Of a DNA stretch of 64,000 nt, positions 55,037 to 64,000 are shown piece by piece. Under the pieces are notes generated by a model that made no database searches, was not told the DNA's origin, and was given only the letters and a program-made list of their open reading frames with translations. The stretch is from Streptomyces bauhiniae. Lineage in GTDB: Bacteria; Actinomycetota; Actinomycetes; Streptomycetales; Streptomycetaceae. The translations under genes and the position numbers were made by a program. The number at the start of each line of letters is the position of its first letter. The stretch's first letter is position 1. Where the stretch lies: contig NZ_SRRT01000003.1 in the NCBI RefSeq assembly GCF_004784475.1, positions 434,001 through 498,000 of the forward strand, in the 5' to 3' direction.

Positions 55037-58000
55037 TCACACCAGGGCGGTGGCCTCCACGAGGGAGAGGCCACCGCCTTCGGCGTACGCGGCGCGGTAC
55101 GCCGTCTCGTCGAGCACTTCACGGATACGCGCCGCGGCCCGGTCGTACGACCGCTGCTCCACCTGCGGCCGCAGATGCCCCTCCGGCATCAGGGCCGACG
55201 AGGCGCCCAGGCAGCGGGCGGCGTCCAGGGCGCGGGAGCCGTCGGGGACGAGGGCCAGGGCGAGCGCGGCGACGGTGAGGCAGACGGTCGGCATCTGCGG
55301 GACGACCACCTCGCACAGCGAGTCACCGGCCAGCTCCAGCGCCCGGCGCACGCCCTCCAGCGCGTGCTCGAAGTTCCCCTCCTCGGCGTCCAGCCAGGCT
55401 TCCTGCGCCAGGATCATGGTGTCGAAGACGATGAACCGGGAGAGGACGAACTCCTCGCGCAGCAGGGTGAGTTGAGCCCGCGCCTGGGCGGTGCGGCCGG
55501 TGGCCAGGAGCCAGGACGCGAGATGCAGCCGGGCCACCGGCATGGCCTCGCTGTGCCGGCCGTCCAGCTCGTGCACGACCTCGTGCAGCAGCCGTTCGCC
55601 GCGCTCCTCCTCCCCCGCCTCCATCAGCACGTTGCCGAGGCGGGCGCCGAGGACGGCCATCTGGGCGCGGGCGCCGAGGTGCTCGGCGTGCGCCATGGCG
55701 CCCTCGTAGTCGGCGGCGGCCTCCCGGTACATGCCCTTGCGCTCATGGGCCTCGCCGCGCGCGGACAGCGCCTCGGCCAGCCCCCAGTCGTCGCCGAGAC
55801 GCCGGTAGATCTCCAGCGCCTCGTCCGCGTCGCGGGTGGCGTCGCCCGCCCAAGTGGCCCGGTTGGCCAGCAGGTTGGCGCGGGTCTGGAGGGCTCCGGC
55901 CAGCTCCCACTCGTAGCCGGGGGTCTCCCGGCAGGTGCGTACGGTGGCGTCGGTGATCTCGGGCAGCCGGCCCACGCCGTTGACGAGCATCTCCGCGAAC
56001 CACCAGAGCATGCCGGGCGAGCGGCAGGTCTGCGGCAGGCCGGGGCGGTAGACCTCGGTGACGACGGTCAGCTTGTCCCGCGCCGCCGGGCTCTGCCACG
56101 CCTCCATGTCGGTGTCCATGCAGGCCAGATGGGCCAGATGCAGCCCGCGCCGGGCCTCGGCGAGGTCCTCGCCGGTGAGCGGGGGCGGGTTCTCGGTGCT
56201 GCGCCGCCACACCGGCTCGGCGGGCGCGGCCGGTTCCTTGAACGGGTCGGGGCCGAGTGCCATGACCTCCTCGCACCAGGCCCGTACCTCCAGGCGCTGG
56301 TCGCGCATCTGCCAGTACCAGAGCAGGGACAGCACCATGCACAGCCCCTCCTGCTCGTCACGCAGGGCGACGGCGTGGCGGAGGGCGGTGCGCAGGTTCT
56401 CGTACTCCACCTGGATGCGTTCGATCGCCTCGCGTTGGTGGCGGCCGCGCAGCAACGGGTCGGTGGTGCGGGCGAGTTCGCGGTAGTACGTGAGGTGGGC
56501 GCGCTCGGCGGCGGCGCGCTCGCCACTCTCGTCCAGCCGCTCGGCGGCGTACTCGGCGACGGTCTCCAGCAGCCGGTAGCGCATCCCGGAACCGGCCGAA
56601 GGGGCCGCCACCACCAGGGACTTGTCGACCAGGGAGCCCAGCGCGTCCAGCGCGACGGGCCCGCAGACGGCCTCGGCGGCGGCCAGGTCGCAGCCGCCCG
56701 CGAACACCGACAGCTTGCCCAGGACCTCGCGTTCGTCGGCGTCGAGCAGGTCCCAGGACCAGTCGACCACCGCGCGCAGCGTCTGCTGGCGGGGCAGTAC
56801 GGTACGGCTGCCCGAGGTGAGCAGCCGGAACCGGTTGTCCAGCCGGTCCGCGATCTGACGTGGCGTCAGCATGCGCAGCCGGGCGGCCGCCAGCTCGATG
56901 GCCAGCGGCAGGCCGTCCAGGCGGTGGCAGATCTCGGCGCACGCCTCGGGGTCGTCGGCCACCGTGAAGCCGGGCCGGGCGGCCGCGCCGCGATGCCCGA
57001 GCAGCCGCAGCGCGACCGGCTCGGGCAGCGGCTCGACCGGACGCAGCAACTCCCCCGGTACGCCGAGCGGTTCGCGGCTGGTGGCGAGGACGGTGAGCTG
57101 CGGGCAGTCGGCCAGCAGACGTTCGGTGAGCCGGGCGGCGGCGTCCACGACGTGCTCGCAGTTGTCCAGGATGATCAGCATCCGGCGCCGTCCGCAGTGC
57201 TCCACCAGCCGCGCGACGGGGTCGCCCCAGCGGTCGGAGGCCGCGCGCACACTGTCGACGCCCGCGCCGTGCAGCACGGTCTCGCGGGCGCCGATGGCGG
57301 TGAGTACGGCCTGCGGTACGGCGTCGGGGTCGTCCACGGGCGCGAGTTCGGCGAGCCAGGCCCCGTCGGGCGCGGTGTCCCGGACCGCCTCGGCGGCCTC
57401 GATGGAGAGCCGGGTCTTGCCCGCGCCGCCGGGCCCGAGCAGCGTCACCAGGCGGGAGCCGGAGAGGTCGGCGCCGATGGCATCGATGTCGGACTCCCGG
57501 CCGACGAACGAGGTCAGCCGGGCGGGCAGGTTCCCCGGCGCGGGCCGGGGCGCGGCAGAAGCGGCAGACGCAGCCGGGGCGGGCGTCACCGGTTCGGGCC
57601 CGGTGTCCGCCAGCAGCTCGGTGTGCAGCGCGCGCAGCTCGGCGCCGGGGTCGGAGCCCAGCCGGTCGGCGAGGAGCTGCCGTACGTCCTCGTAGGCGGC
57701 CAGCGCCTGGGCGGTGCGGCCGGTGTCGCGCAGGGCGCGCAGCCGCAGGGCCTGCAGGGGCTCGTCCAGGGGGTGCTCGTCGCACAGCGCGGCCAGCTCG
57801 GGGAGGGCGGACTCGGCGTGGCCGAGGGCGAGCGCGGCGGTGTGCCGGGCGCGCAGCGCGTCCAGCCGGCGGGTCTCCCAGCGGGCGGCGTCGGCGGTGC
57901 GGTCGGGCAGGTCGGCGAGGACGGGCCCGCGCCACAGGGCGAGGGCGTCGTCGAGGAGGACGGCGGCCTTGGCGGGGTCGGCGTCGTCCAGGGCGCGGCG

Positions 58001-58330
58001 GCCGTCGCCGGTGAGCCGGTCGAAGCGGGCGAGGTCCACGTCGTCCGGGGCGGCGGTGAGCCGGTACCCGCCGTCGACGGAGGCGATGGCGTCGGCCCCG
58101 AGGGCCCGGCGCAGCCGCCCGACGAGCGCCTGGAGGGCGCCCGGCGCGTCGGCGGGCGGGTCGGCCCCCCACACCTCGTCGACCAGCACCCCGGCCGGTA
58201 CGGTCCGCCCCGCGCGCAGCGCGAGCACCGTCAGCAGGGCGCGCAGCCGCGCGCCGCCGACGGGGACGGGGGTGCCGTCCGGACGGAGAGCCTGGGTGGT
58301 GCCGAGAAGCCGATAGCGCACGGGGTCCAT
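55037..58330 (-). CDS. AfsR/SARP-type large ATP-binding regulator
   Basis: The 1097-aa regulator has an N-terminal OmpR-like winged helix (MDPVRYRLLGTTQALRPDG; ARLRALLTVLALRAGRTV) and bacterial transcriptional activator domain (~95-245; DLARFDRLTGDGRRAL, ALRLRALRDTGRTAQALAAYEDVR). An NB-ARC/AAA ATPase follows with P-loop TLLGPGGAGKTRL (~297) and IILDNCEHV, then a long TPR region (~600-1090). Such proteins activate secondary-metabolism or stress genes. ATG 58330 has AGGGACA upstream; the frame beyond it is noncoding. It is divergent from the protease gene, with a palindrome between. Confidence 0.92.
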   Translation of the reverse strand: MDPVRYRLLGTTQALRPDGTPVPVGGARLRALLTVLALRAGRTVPAGVLVDEVWGADPPADAPGALQALVGRLRRALGADAIASVDGGYRLTAAPDDVDLARFDRLTGDGRRALDDADPAKAAVLLDDALALWRGPVLADLPDRTADAARWETRRLDALRARHTAALALGHAESALPELAALCDEHPLDEPLQALRLRALRDTGRTAQALAAYEDVRQLLADRLGSDPGAELRALHTELLADTGPEPVTPAPAASAASAAPRPAPGNLPARLTSFVGRESDIDAIGADLSGSRLVTLLGPGGAGKTRLSIEAAEAVRDTAPDGAWLAELAPVDDPDAVPQAVLTAIGARETVLHGAGVDSVRAASDRWGDPVARLVEHCGRRRMLIILDNCEHVVDAAARLTERLLADCPQLTVLATSREPLGVPGELLRPVEPLPEPVALRLLGHRGAAARPGFTVADDPEACAEICHRLDGLPLAIELAAARLRMLTPRQIADRLDNRFRLLTSGSRTVLPRQQTLRAVVDWSWDLLDADEREVLGKLSVFAGGCDLAAAEAVCGPVALDALGSLVDKSLVVAAPSAGSGMRYRLLETVAEYAAERLDESGERAAAERAHLTYYRELARTTDPLLRGRHQREAIERIQVEYENLRTALRHAVALRDEQEGLCMVLSLLWYWQMRDQRLEVRAWCEEVMALGPDPFKEPAAPAEPVWRRSTENPPPLTGEDLAEARRGLHLAHLACMDTDMEAWQSPAARDKLTVVTEVYRPGLPQTCRSPGMLWWFAEMLVNGVGRLPEITDATVRTCRETPGYEWELAGALQTRANLLANRATWAGDATRDADEALEIYRRLGDDWGLAEALSARGEAHERKGMYREAAADYEGAMAHAEHLGARAQMAVLGARLGNVLMEAGEEERGERLLHEVVHELDGRHSEAMPVARLHLASWLLATGRTAQARAQLTLLREEFVLSRFIVFDTMILAQEAWLDAEEGNFEHALEGVRRALELAGDSLCEVVVPQMPTVCLTVAALALALVPDGSRALDAARCLGASSALMPEGHLRPQVEQRSYDRAAARIREVLDETAYRAAYAEGGGLSLVEATALV

Positions 58331-58364
58331 TGTCCCTGGGGACGCGGCCCGGGCGCCTCCGGGT

Positions 58365-58380
58365 TTCACGGAGACGTGAA
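58365..58380. promoter_or_regulatory. TTCACG palindrome between AfsR-like and site-2 protease genes
   Basis: TTCACG-GAGA-CGTGAA is a perfect 6-4-6 inverted repeat 35 bp upstream of the AfsR-like start, in a 151-bp divergent gap. SARP/AfsR proteins recognise TTCA-containing heptamers, so autoregulation is possible. Confidence 0.45.
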
Positions 58381-58481
58381 CCGGCCCGCGCGCGGCCCGG
58401 AACCCGGGGGCGGGGCCGGGACGTTCCCCCCACATCACCGGTACGGTCGACCCCCAGCACTTATCCGTAGGCAGGAGCCCC

Positions 58482-59282
58482 ATGACCACCGCCCTCTCGC
58501 GTGCCGGCGACCGCCGGATCAGTCCCGTGTTCGCCGGAATCGTGGCCATCGCGGCGGTGACGGGCTGGGCGACCTGGACGGGGTTCGCGGCGCAGCCGGG
58601 GCTCGCGGTGTTCCTGTTCGTGACGGCCGCGTGGATCGTCTCGCTGTGCCTGCACGAGTACGCGCACGCCCGTACCGCCCTGCACAGCGGGGACATCTCG
58701 ATCGGTGCCAAGGGCTATCTGACGCTGAACCCGCTGAAGTACACGCACGCCCTGCTCAGCGTCGTACTGCCGGTGCTGTTCGTGATCATGGGCGGGATCG
58801 GTCTGCCGGGCGGCGCGGTGTTCATCGAGCGGGGCCGGATCAGGGGCCGCTGGCGGCACAGCCTGATCTCGGCGGCCGGTCCGCTGACCAATGTGCTGTT
58901 CGCGGCGGTGTGCACGGCGCCGTTCTGGCTGCACGCGCTGGACGGTGTCCCGCGCGACTTCCGGTACGCGCTGGCGTTCCTCGCGCTGCTCCAGGTCACG
59001 GCGGCGATCCTGAACTTCCTGCCGGTACCGGGCCTGGACGGCTACGGCGTGATCGAGCCCTGGCTGTCGAACGGGATCAAGCGGCAGGTGGAGCCGATCG
59101 CCCCGTTCGGCCTGCTGATCGTGTTCGCGCTGCTGTGGGTGCCCTCGGTCAACCGGGTCTTCTTCGACGTGATCTACGCCCTGCTGAGCGCGCTGGGCGT
59201 GGACGGCGCCTTCTCGGACTGCGGCTACTACCTGTACCGCTTCTGGACCGAGACCCCGCAGGTGTGCTCGGTCATCCCGTAG
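58482..59282 (+). CDS. Site-2 protease family (M50) membrane metalloprotease
   Basis: The 266-aa protein has about six transmembrane helices and the M50 zinc motifs: HEYAHA (HExxH, ~57) in helix 2 and NFLPVPGLDGYGVIEP (~175-190) supplying the third ligand Asp. It may cleave anti-sigma factors or other membrane proteins; no target is adjacent. GCAGGAG precedes the ATG. The end overlaps the small convergent membrane protein gene by 11 nt. Confidence 0.9.
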   Translation: MTTALSRAGDRRISPVFAGIVAIAAVTGWATWTGFAAQPGLAVFLFVTAAWIVSLCLHEYAHARTALHSGDISIGAKGYLTLNPLKYTHALLSVVLPVLFVIMGGIGLPGGAVFIERGRIRGRWRHSLISAAGPLTNVLFAAVCTAPFWLHALDGVPRDFRYALAFLALLQVTAAILNFLPVPGLDGYGVIEPWLSNGIKRQVEPIAPFGLLIVFALLWVPSVNRVFFDVIYALLSALGVDGAFSDCGYYLYRFWTETPQVCSVIP

Positions 59283-59460
59283 CGGAACCGGTGCCGGACT
59301 TGGCCCGCTCGCGCCGGATCGCCAGGAACGTCATGTTGGACGTCAGGCCCGCCAGCAGCACCCAGACGATCCCCAGCCAGCTCCCCTGGACGAAGGACAC
59401 GACGGCGGCGGCCACGGCGAGCACGCAGACGGCGAGGGTGACGAGGGCGATGCGGGGCAT
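59272..59460 (-). CDS. Small membrane protein (62 aa)
   Basis: The 62-aa protein has two hydrophobic helices (MPRIALVTLAVCVLAVAAAVVSF and GIVWVLLAGLTSNMTFLAI) and a basic tail RRERAKSG. AGGAG lies 9 nt before the ATG. It is a conserved-looking Streptomyces small membrane protein with no assigned role. It overlaps the end of the convergent site-2 protease gene. Confidence 0.7.
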   Translation of the reverse strand: MPRIALVTLAVCVLAVAAAVVSFVQGSWLGIVWVLLAGLTSNMTFLAIRRERAKSGTGSATG

Positions 59461-59525
59461 GGGGTCGGCTCCTGTCGGGGGACACTGCTACGCCGACCAG
59501 TGTCCCCCATCGGGCCGGGCCGCTG

Positions 59526-60263
59526 TCACACGTCGGTGACGCGGAGCCCGGCGTGCGCCTTGTAGCGGCGGTTGGTGGAGATCAGGTTGGCGACCAGCCC
59601 CTCCACCTGGTGGGCGTTGCGCAGCCGCCCGGCGAAGACACCCCGCATGCCGGGGATGCGCCCCGCCAGAGCCTGCACGATGTCGGTGTCGGCCCGCTTG
59701 TCGCCGAGGACCATCACATCGGTGTCGATCTCGTCGATCTCCGGGTCCTCCAGGAGGACGGCGGAGAGGTGGTGGAAGGCGGCGGTGACGCGGGAGTCCG
59801 GGAGCAGCGCCTCGGCCTGCTGGGCGGCGCTGCCCTCCTCGACGGTGAGCGCGTAGGCGCCCTGCTTGTCGAAGCCGAGCGGGTTGACGCAGTCCACGAC
59901 GAGCTTGCCCGCGAGGTCCTCGCGGAGCGACTTCAGGGTGTCGGCGTGGCCGTCCCACGGCACGGCGACGATCACGACGTCGCTGCGGCGCGCGGTCTCG
60001 GCGTTGTCCGCGCCCTCGACGCCGTGGCCCAGTTCCCCGGCGGCCGCGTGCGCGCGGTCGGCGGAGCGGGAGCCGACGATCACCTTCTGGCCGGCCTTGG
60101 CGAGCCGGTAGGCGAGGCCCTTGCCCTGCGGCCCGGTGCCGCCGATCACGCCGACGGTCAGCCCGGAGACGTCGGGCAGGTCCCAGGGGTCCTTGGCGGG
60201 GGCCTTCGCGGGGTCCTTGGCGGAACCGGTACCGCTCTGCTGTGCGCTGTCGCTGGAGGTCAT
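59526..60263 (-). CDS. npdG: NADPH-dependent F420 reductase
   Basis: The 245-aa enzyme moves hydride between NADPH and coenzyme F420. After a ~35-residue Lys/Ala/Pro-rich extension it has the Fno-type Rossmann motif LTVGVIGGTGPQGKGLAYRLAKAGQKVIVGSR, then VVIVAVPWDGH, KLVVDCVNPLGFDKQG, TAAFHHLSAVLL and MVLGDKRADTD. TAGAGT lies 6 nt upstream of the ATG, a leaderless-type start. Confidence 0.93.
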   Translation of the reverse strand: MTSSDSAQQSGTGSAKDPAKAPAKDPWDLPDVSGLTVGVIGGTGPQGKGLAYRLAKAGQKVIVGSRSADRAHAAAGELGHGVEGADNAETARRSDVVIVAVPWDGHADTLKSLREDLAGKLVVDCVNPLGFDKQGAYALTVEEGSAAQQAEALLPDSRVTAAFHHLSAVLLEDPEIDEIDTDVMVLGDKRADTDIVQALAGRIPGMRGVFAGRLRNAHQVEGLVANLISTNRRYKAHAGLRVTDV

Positions 60264-60391
60264 GGGCCGACTCTACGTCCGCAGGGGCGCCCGTACCCGG
60301 CGAGGGTGGGCCGCGTCACGCGCTACCCGCAGGGGTGAACCGCGAGTGAACTGCGGTGCGGGAGTGACCGGTTGCGGCAGGATGCGGCCGC

Positions 60392-60988
60392 ATGGACGCC
60401 GTACGGGTCGCGCTGCTGCGCGAAGTGCTCGCCGGGACCGAGTGGTTGGGCGCCACCCGGCGGTTCGCGGGGGTGCTGCGCGGCTCGGTGACGGCCCACG
60501 GCGGCGGCCTGCTGCTGGCGGGCACCGAGGAGTACGAGCCCTGGCACCTGGCCGCGCACCTGGTGGACGAGGCCGCCTGGTCCGGCACGCCCGAGCTGGC
60601 CCCCACCCTGGTCCGGCACCACGCCCGCCCCGGTGACCCGGCGCATCTGGCGGTGGGCCCCGGCCGGATCGCGGAGGCCCGGCGCGGCGAGACCCTGCTG
60701 GTGGTGGCGCCTCAGGAACCGGCCGAGCTGCTGGAGCGGGTGCACAGCGCGCGGCGGGCCGGGGTGACGGTACTGACGCTGGGGGCGGGCGGCGGCGAGC
60801 TGGCGGCGATGGCCCACGAGACGCTGGCGGTGCCGGACGGCGCGGAGCTGGACCTGGACAGCGTGCAGCACCTGGTGAGCGCGGCGGCCGGGGAGAACGC
60901 GGGGCCGCCCAGGGCCCGCCGGGGGTTCAGGGATCGGCTGTCCCGGCTGGCGGAGACGCTGACGGCACCACCCGCGGCACCCTGGTGA
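60392..60988 (+). CDS. Protein with SIS-like fold, function unknown
   Basis: The 198-aa protein has a C-terminal segment resembling a sugar-isomerase (SIS) domain: GETLLVVAPQEPAELLERVHSARRAGVTVLTLGAGGGELAAMAHETLAVP (~95-145). The N-terminal half is a conserved-looking helical region without recognised motifs. It is conserved in Streptomyces next to map/npdG as far as I recall. No ligand or enzyme role can be given. Confidence 0.65.
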   Translation: MDAVRVALLREVLAGTEWLGATRRFAGVLRGSVTAHGGGLLLAGTEEYEPWHLAAHLVDEAAWSGTPELAPTLVRHHARPGDPAHLAVGPGRIAEARRGETLLVVAPQEPAELLERVHSARRAGVTVLTLGAGGGELAAMAHETLAVPDGAELDLDSVQHLVSAAAGENAGPPRARRGFRDRLSRLAETLTAPPAAPW

Positions 60989-61052
60989 GCAACGCGAGGC
61001 CGCCCCCACCAGCGGCAGGGGCGGCCCGAAGGTCACGTGCAAGAGAGCTGTC

Positions 61053-61283
61053 TCAGTCCTTGTCGGACTCGTCGGCCGGGGTGTCGTGCCAGCGCGGGTC
61101 CGTCTCCCAGTCGACGTTGCGCTCGCGGGCGGTCTCCATCGCGTGGCGCGCCTCGTCCGGGGAGGCGTAGGGACCGAAACGGTCCTTGCCGGGACAGTCG
61201 GGGCCCTCCTCGACCTTCTTGTGCTCCAGGCAGTAGTACCATTCGCCCGGCTTGCCCTGGGTGCGCTTCTTGAACACGGACAT
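61053..61283 (-). CDS. Small conserved SPOR-like protein (76 aa)
   Basis: The 76-aa protein contains [20 protein letters not shown] followed by [26 protein letters not shown], a pattern like SPOR or tryptophan-rich modules, with two Cys. GAGGAG sits 6 nt before the ATG. It is a common actinobacterial small protein of unknown function, divergent from map. Confidence 0.75.
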   Translation of the reverse strand: MSVFKKRTQGKPGEWYYCLEHKKVEEGPDCPGKDRFGPYASPDEARHAMETARERNVDWETDPRWHDTPADESDKD

Positions 61284-61342
61284 CAACGGCTCCTCTCGCC
61301 ACCCTCATGTTCCCTCATGCGCCGCTGGTTAGACTCGCTGGC

Positions 61343-62200
61343 ATGTCTGGCCAGTCGCTGCTCGTACCAGGGGAGCTCTCCCCCACCCGCCCGGTGCCCG
61401 GGAACATCCGCCGCCCGGAGTACGTCGGAAAGCCCGCGCCCACGCCGTACACCGGTCCGGAGGTGCAGACGCCCGAGACGATCGAGGCGATGCGGACCGC
61501 CGGCCGGATCGCCGCGCGGGCCATGGCCGAGGCGGCGAAGATCATCGCCCCCGGTGTCACCACGGACCAGCTCGACAAGGTCGCGCACGACTACATGTGC
61601 GACTACGGGGCCTACCCGTCGACGCTCGGTTACCGGGGCTTCCCCAAGTCGCTGTGCACCTCGGTCAACGAGGTCATCTGCCACGGCATCCCGGACTCGA
61701 CCGTGCTCCGGGACGGCGACATCGTCAACCTGGACGTCACCGCGTACATCGGCGGGGTGCACGGCGACAACAACGCCACGTATCTCGTCGGCGAGGTGGA
61801 CGACGAGTCCCGCCTGCTGGTCGAGCGCACCCGCGAGGCGCTGAACCGGGCGATCAAGGCGGTCAAGCCCGGCCGCCAGATCAACATCATCGGCCGGGTC
61901 ATCGAGTCCTACGCCAAGCGCTTCGGCTACGGCGTGGTGCGGGACTTCACCGGCCACGGCATCAACTCGTCGTTCCACTCCGGGCTGATCGTGCCGCACT
62001 ACGACTCCCCGCACGCCACCACGGTCATCCAGCCCGGCATGACCTTCACCATCGAGCCGATGCTGACGCTGGGCACCCACGAGTACGACATGTGGGACGA
62101 CGGCTGGACCGTGGTCACCAAGGACCGCAAGCGCACGGCCCAGTTCGAGCACACCCTCGTGGTGACGGACACCGGCGCGGACATCCTGACCCTCCCCTGA
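61343..62200 (+). CDS. map: Methionine aminopeptidase, type I
   Basis: The 285-aa enzyme removes initiator Met. The metal and substrate residues are visible: VICHGIPD (His), [20 protein letters not shown] (two Asp), FTGHGI (His), FTIEPML (Glu) and AQFEHTLVV (Glu). A ~40-residue Pro-rich N-terminal extension ([26 protein letters not shown]) marks the longer actinobacterial MetAP1c form. TAGACT lies 7 nt upstream of the ATG, a leaderless-type start. The ATG is the first Met of the extension. Confidence 0.96.
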   Translation: MSGQSLLVPGELSPTRPVPGNIRRPEYVGKPAPTPYTGPEVQTPETIEAMRTAGRIAARAMAEAAKIIAPGVTTDQLDKVAHDYMCDYGAYPSTLGYRGFPKSLCTSVNEVICHGIPDSTVLRDGDIVNLDVTAYIGGVHGDNNATYLVGEVDDESRLLVERTREALNRAIKAVKPGRQINIIGRVIESYAKRFGYGVVRDFTGHGINSSFHSGLIVPHYDSPHATTVIQPGMTFTIEPMLTLGTHEYDMWDDGWTVVTKDRKRTAQFEHTLVVTDTGADILTLP

Positions 62201-62204
62201 GGCG

Positions 62205-62849
62205 TCAGCGCTCCAGCACCACCCGGCCGCCGACCTCCACCCAGCCGTGCGGCTGGGGGGCGGTGAGGAGCTGGGAGCCGCGACCCTGGGTGATGTTGAG
62301 GGCGCGGCCCAGGCGGTCGGTGAGCAGCAGGGCCGCCGCGCCGGTCGCCTCGTCCTCGTCGATGCCGTCGCCCCGGCCGGGGAAGGCGCGGGCGCGCACC
62401 CGGCCCGCCGCCTCATCTTCCCAAGCCCAGGCGTAGAGCCACTCCCCCGGCGGCGGCACCTCCAGCGCGTCCACCTCGGCCGCGCTCGCGTACTGGCGCA
62501 GGGTGCGCGGCGGGGCCCACTCCGCGCGGGCCTCGATCCAGGTGAACTCGCCGTCCAGCCGGGTGCCGACCTCCCCGGCGGGCGTGACCAGTTCGGGTAC
62601 GTCGAGCAGCCAGGCGGTGCCGACGCAGGGGTGGCCGGCGAAGGGCAGCCGGGAGGCGGGGGTGTAGATGTCGATCACTCCGCGCTCGGGGTCGTCCACG
62701 AACACGGTCTCGCTGAAGCCGAGTTTGGCGGCGAGCGCCTGCCGGTCGTCCCGGCCGGGCAGGAGCGAGCCCTCGCGGATGACGCCCAGTTCGTTCCCGT
62801 AGCCGCCCGAGGGGCCGCAGAAGACCCGGAGCACGTCGTAGTCAGTCAC
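62205..62849 (-). CDS. PhzF-family isomerase-like protein (short form)
   Basis: The 214-aa protein has PhzF epimerase/isomerase hallmarks: DVLRVFCGPSGGYGNELGV (with the active-site-region Glu), LGFSETVFVDD, RLPFAGHPCVGTAWLL and the C-terminal DEDEATGAAALLLTDRLG and ITQGRGSQLL. It is shorter than the usual 260-300 residues, so a loop or strand set may be missing. Start GTG 62849 lacks a clear Shine-Dalgarno. Its 3' end is 4 bp from the map stop. Confidence 0.8.
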   Translation of the reverse strand: MTDYDVLRVFCGPSGGYGNELGVIREGSLLPGRDDRQALAAKLGFSETVFVDDPERGVIDIYTPASRLPFAGHPCVGTAWLLDVPELVTPAGEVGTRLDGEFTWIEARAEWAPPRTLRQYASAAEVDALEVPPPGEWLYAWAWEDEAAGRVRARAFPGRGDGIDEDEATGAAALLLTDRLGRALNITQGRGSQLLTAPQPHGWVEVGGRVVLER

Positions 62850-62995
62850 CGGTGCATTGAAGCATCGCGGGCGCTTGGGCTGCTCTTTGCTGTTGCTTGA
62901 GATCGTTTTTTGGGCGCCGACATCAAGTCGTGTCTGTGATCTTTTCGTGCCGTTCGAATCCGGTATCGGACGGGGACGGGCGGACTAAGGCTCGG

Positions 62996-63014
62996 GTAAG
63001 TTAGGCAAGCCTCA
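62996..63014 (+). promoter_or_regulatory. Iron box (DmdR/IdeR-type) upstream of efeO
   Basis: GTAAGTTAGGCAAGCCTCA matches 13 of 19 positions of the DtxR/DmdR1 iron-box consensus as I know it. It lies 50 bp upstream of the efeO start, so expression should rise in iron starvation. Confidence 0.7.
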
Positions 63015-63063
63015 CCAAACCGAATGGGCGGATTCGTGCCGTCCTGACCGCATGGAGCCCGTT

Positions 63064-64000
63064 ATGCGAGCCGTCCGTCCGATCGCGATCGCCGCCACCG
63101 CGGCTGCCGCGCTGACCGCCCTGTCGGCGTGCACCGCCAAGAGCGACGCCAAGGACGGCGACGCCATCCAGGTCACCGCCGCCGACACCACGTGCGACAC
63201 CTCCGCCAAGTCCGTGCCGGCCGGCCAGGTCACCCTGAAGATCGAGAACAAGGGCTCGCGCGCCACCGAGGTCGAGATCGTCTTCCCCGACGACCGGATC
63301 GTCTCCGAGAAGGAGAACATCGGCCCCGGCACCAAGTACACGCTGACCGCCGAGGTGAAGGCGGGGTCGTACGAGATCGCCTGCCGTCCCGGCATGAAGG
63401 GCCACGGCGTGCGGCAGAAGCTCGACGTGACCGGCTCCGGCAAGTCCGCCAAGCGGAACCCGGCGCTGGACGCGGCGGTCGCCGGGTACCGCCAGTACGC
63501 CCAGGACCAGGCCGACGAGACGGTCCCGCTCGCCGAGACCTTCGCCAAGGCGGTCCAGGCCGGCGACCTCGACGCCGCGAAGAAGGCGTACGCGCCCTCG
63601 CGGCTCGGCTGGGAGCGCACCGAGCCGGTGGCCGAGTCCTTCGGCGACATCGACCCCAAGGTCGACACCCGCGCGGACGGCCTGGAGGACGGCCAGAAGT
63701 GGACCGGCTGGCACCGACTGGAGAAGTCCCTCTGGCAGGACAAGAAGATCGGCGCCGGGGACAAGAAGCTCGCCGCCGAGTTGGTCACCGACCTGAAGGA
63801 CTGGCAGCGCCGGGTCGGCAAGGCCGAGATCACCCCGACCTCCATGGCCAACGGCGCCAAGGAGCTGCTGGACGAGGTCGCCACCGGCAAGGTCACCGGC
63901 GAGGAGGACCGCTACTCGCACACCGACCTGGTCGACTTCAAGGCCAACGTCGAGGGCGCGCAGAAGGCGTACGAGCTGCTGAAGCCGGTCGCCGCCAAGA
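63064..64000 (+). CDS. efeO: EfeO iron-uptake lipoprotein, cut by window end
   Basis: About 312 residues of the EfeO component of the EfeUOB ferrous-iron importer are visible. MRAVRPIAIAATAAAALTALSAC is a lipoprotein signal with lipobox LSAC. A cupredoxin-like N-terminal domain follows (~35-125; TCDTSAKSVPAGQVTLKIEN, EIACRPGMKGHG), then an M75 peptidase/imelysin domain with the HxxE motif in GWHRLEKSLW. GGAG is 6 nt before ATG 63064; the ATG at 63052 is an in-frame alternative. The stop and any efeB/efeU genes are beyond the window. Confidence 0.9.
   Translation, partial: MRAVRPIAIAATAAAALTALSACTAKSDAKDGDAIQVTAADTTCDTSAKSVPAGQVTLKIENKGSRATEVEIVFPDDRIVSEKENIGPGTKYTLTAEVKAGSYEIACRPGMKGHGVRQKLDVTGSGKSAKRNPALDAAVAGYRQYAQDQADETVPLAETFAKAVQAGDLDAAKKAYAPSRLGWERTEPVAESFGDIDPKVDTRADGLEDGQKWTGWHRLEKSLWQDKKIGAGDKKLAAELVTDLKDWQRRVGKAEITPTSMANGAKELLDEVATGKVTGEEDRYSHTDLVDFKANVEGAQKAYELLKPVAAK

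Noticed and set aside
63001..63921. Two long minus-strand frames at the window end
   Set aside because: They are antisense to efeO, which has a signal peptide, lipobox and M75 motif; the antisense frames have no recognisable features.

Overview
This is a high-GC actinobacterial chromosome segment, almost certainly from a Streptomyces. The evidence is codon use with G or C at the wobble position, many leaderless starts, a rare in-frame TTA (bldA) codon, families typical of the genus, and a gene order (glnII, amylolytic genes, malEFG/malR, glnE, glnA2, nadE, panB, map) that I recall from the S. coelicolor core chromosome. That recollection is from memory and was not searched.

Layout. 1-2.8 kb: 3' end of glnII with a strong terminator, a possible leader peptide, a winged-helix DNA-binding protein and an NAD-binding epimerase. 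2.8-10.4 kb: secreted DUF1996 protein, lipoprotein, TPR-like protein, a sigma-like protein fused to a membrane segment, then a predicted diiron protein, an oxidoreductase and a TetR regulator. 10.4-24.1 kb: one starch/maltodextrin island on the minus strand (secreted amylase-pullulanase, secreted alpha-amylase, cytoplasmic alpha-glucosidase, malG, malF, malE) with divergent malR. Secreted enzymes cut alpha-glucan, MalEFG imports oligosaccharide, the alpha-glucosidase finishes hydrolysis, and MalR probably represses all of it through CTTGCA/TGCAAG elements. 24.2-32.3 kb: PAP2 membrane protein, glnE, two VOC proteins, glnA2, then a nitric-oxide unit (flavohaemoprotein plus convergent nsrR). 32.4-41.6 kb: DUF3105/DUF305 pair, S53 protease, nadE, a two-gene antitoxin-like/immunity-like unit, a MocR regulator divergent from a YczE-type membrane protein and a phosphodiesterase.

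41.7-45.8 kb is the most unusual unit: a SIR2-like protein and a UDP-glucose dehydrogenase-type enzyme in one probable operon, divergent from an XRE/TPR regulator carrying a TTA codon, with three adjacent palindromes between them. 45.9-55 kb: panB, two MFS exporters, TetR, a VanJ-like membrane phosphatase/nuclease, gene remnants around 51.8-52.4 kb, a YdeI-like protein and a DrrAB-type ABC exporter. 55-64 kb: an AfsR/SARP-type large regulator, site-2 protease, F420:NADP oxidoreductase, methionine aminopeptidase, PhzF-like protein, and the start of an iron-regulated EfeO lipoprotein cut by the window end.

No tRNA, rRNA, IS element, prophage or CRISPR array was recognised. Functional names rest on motifs read by eye. 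Operators and terminators are hand-found inverted repeats. Starts were chosen from ribosome-binding sites, family alignment from memory, or -10-like hexamers 6-8 nt upstream of the start codon.
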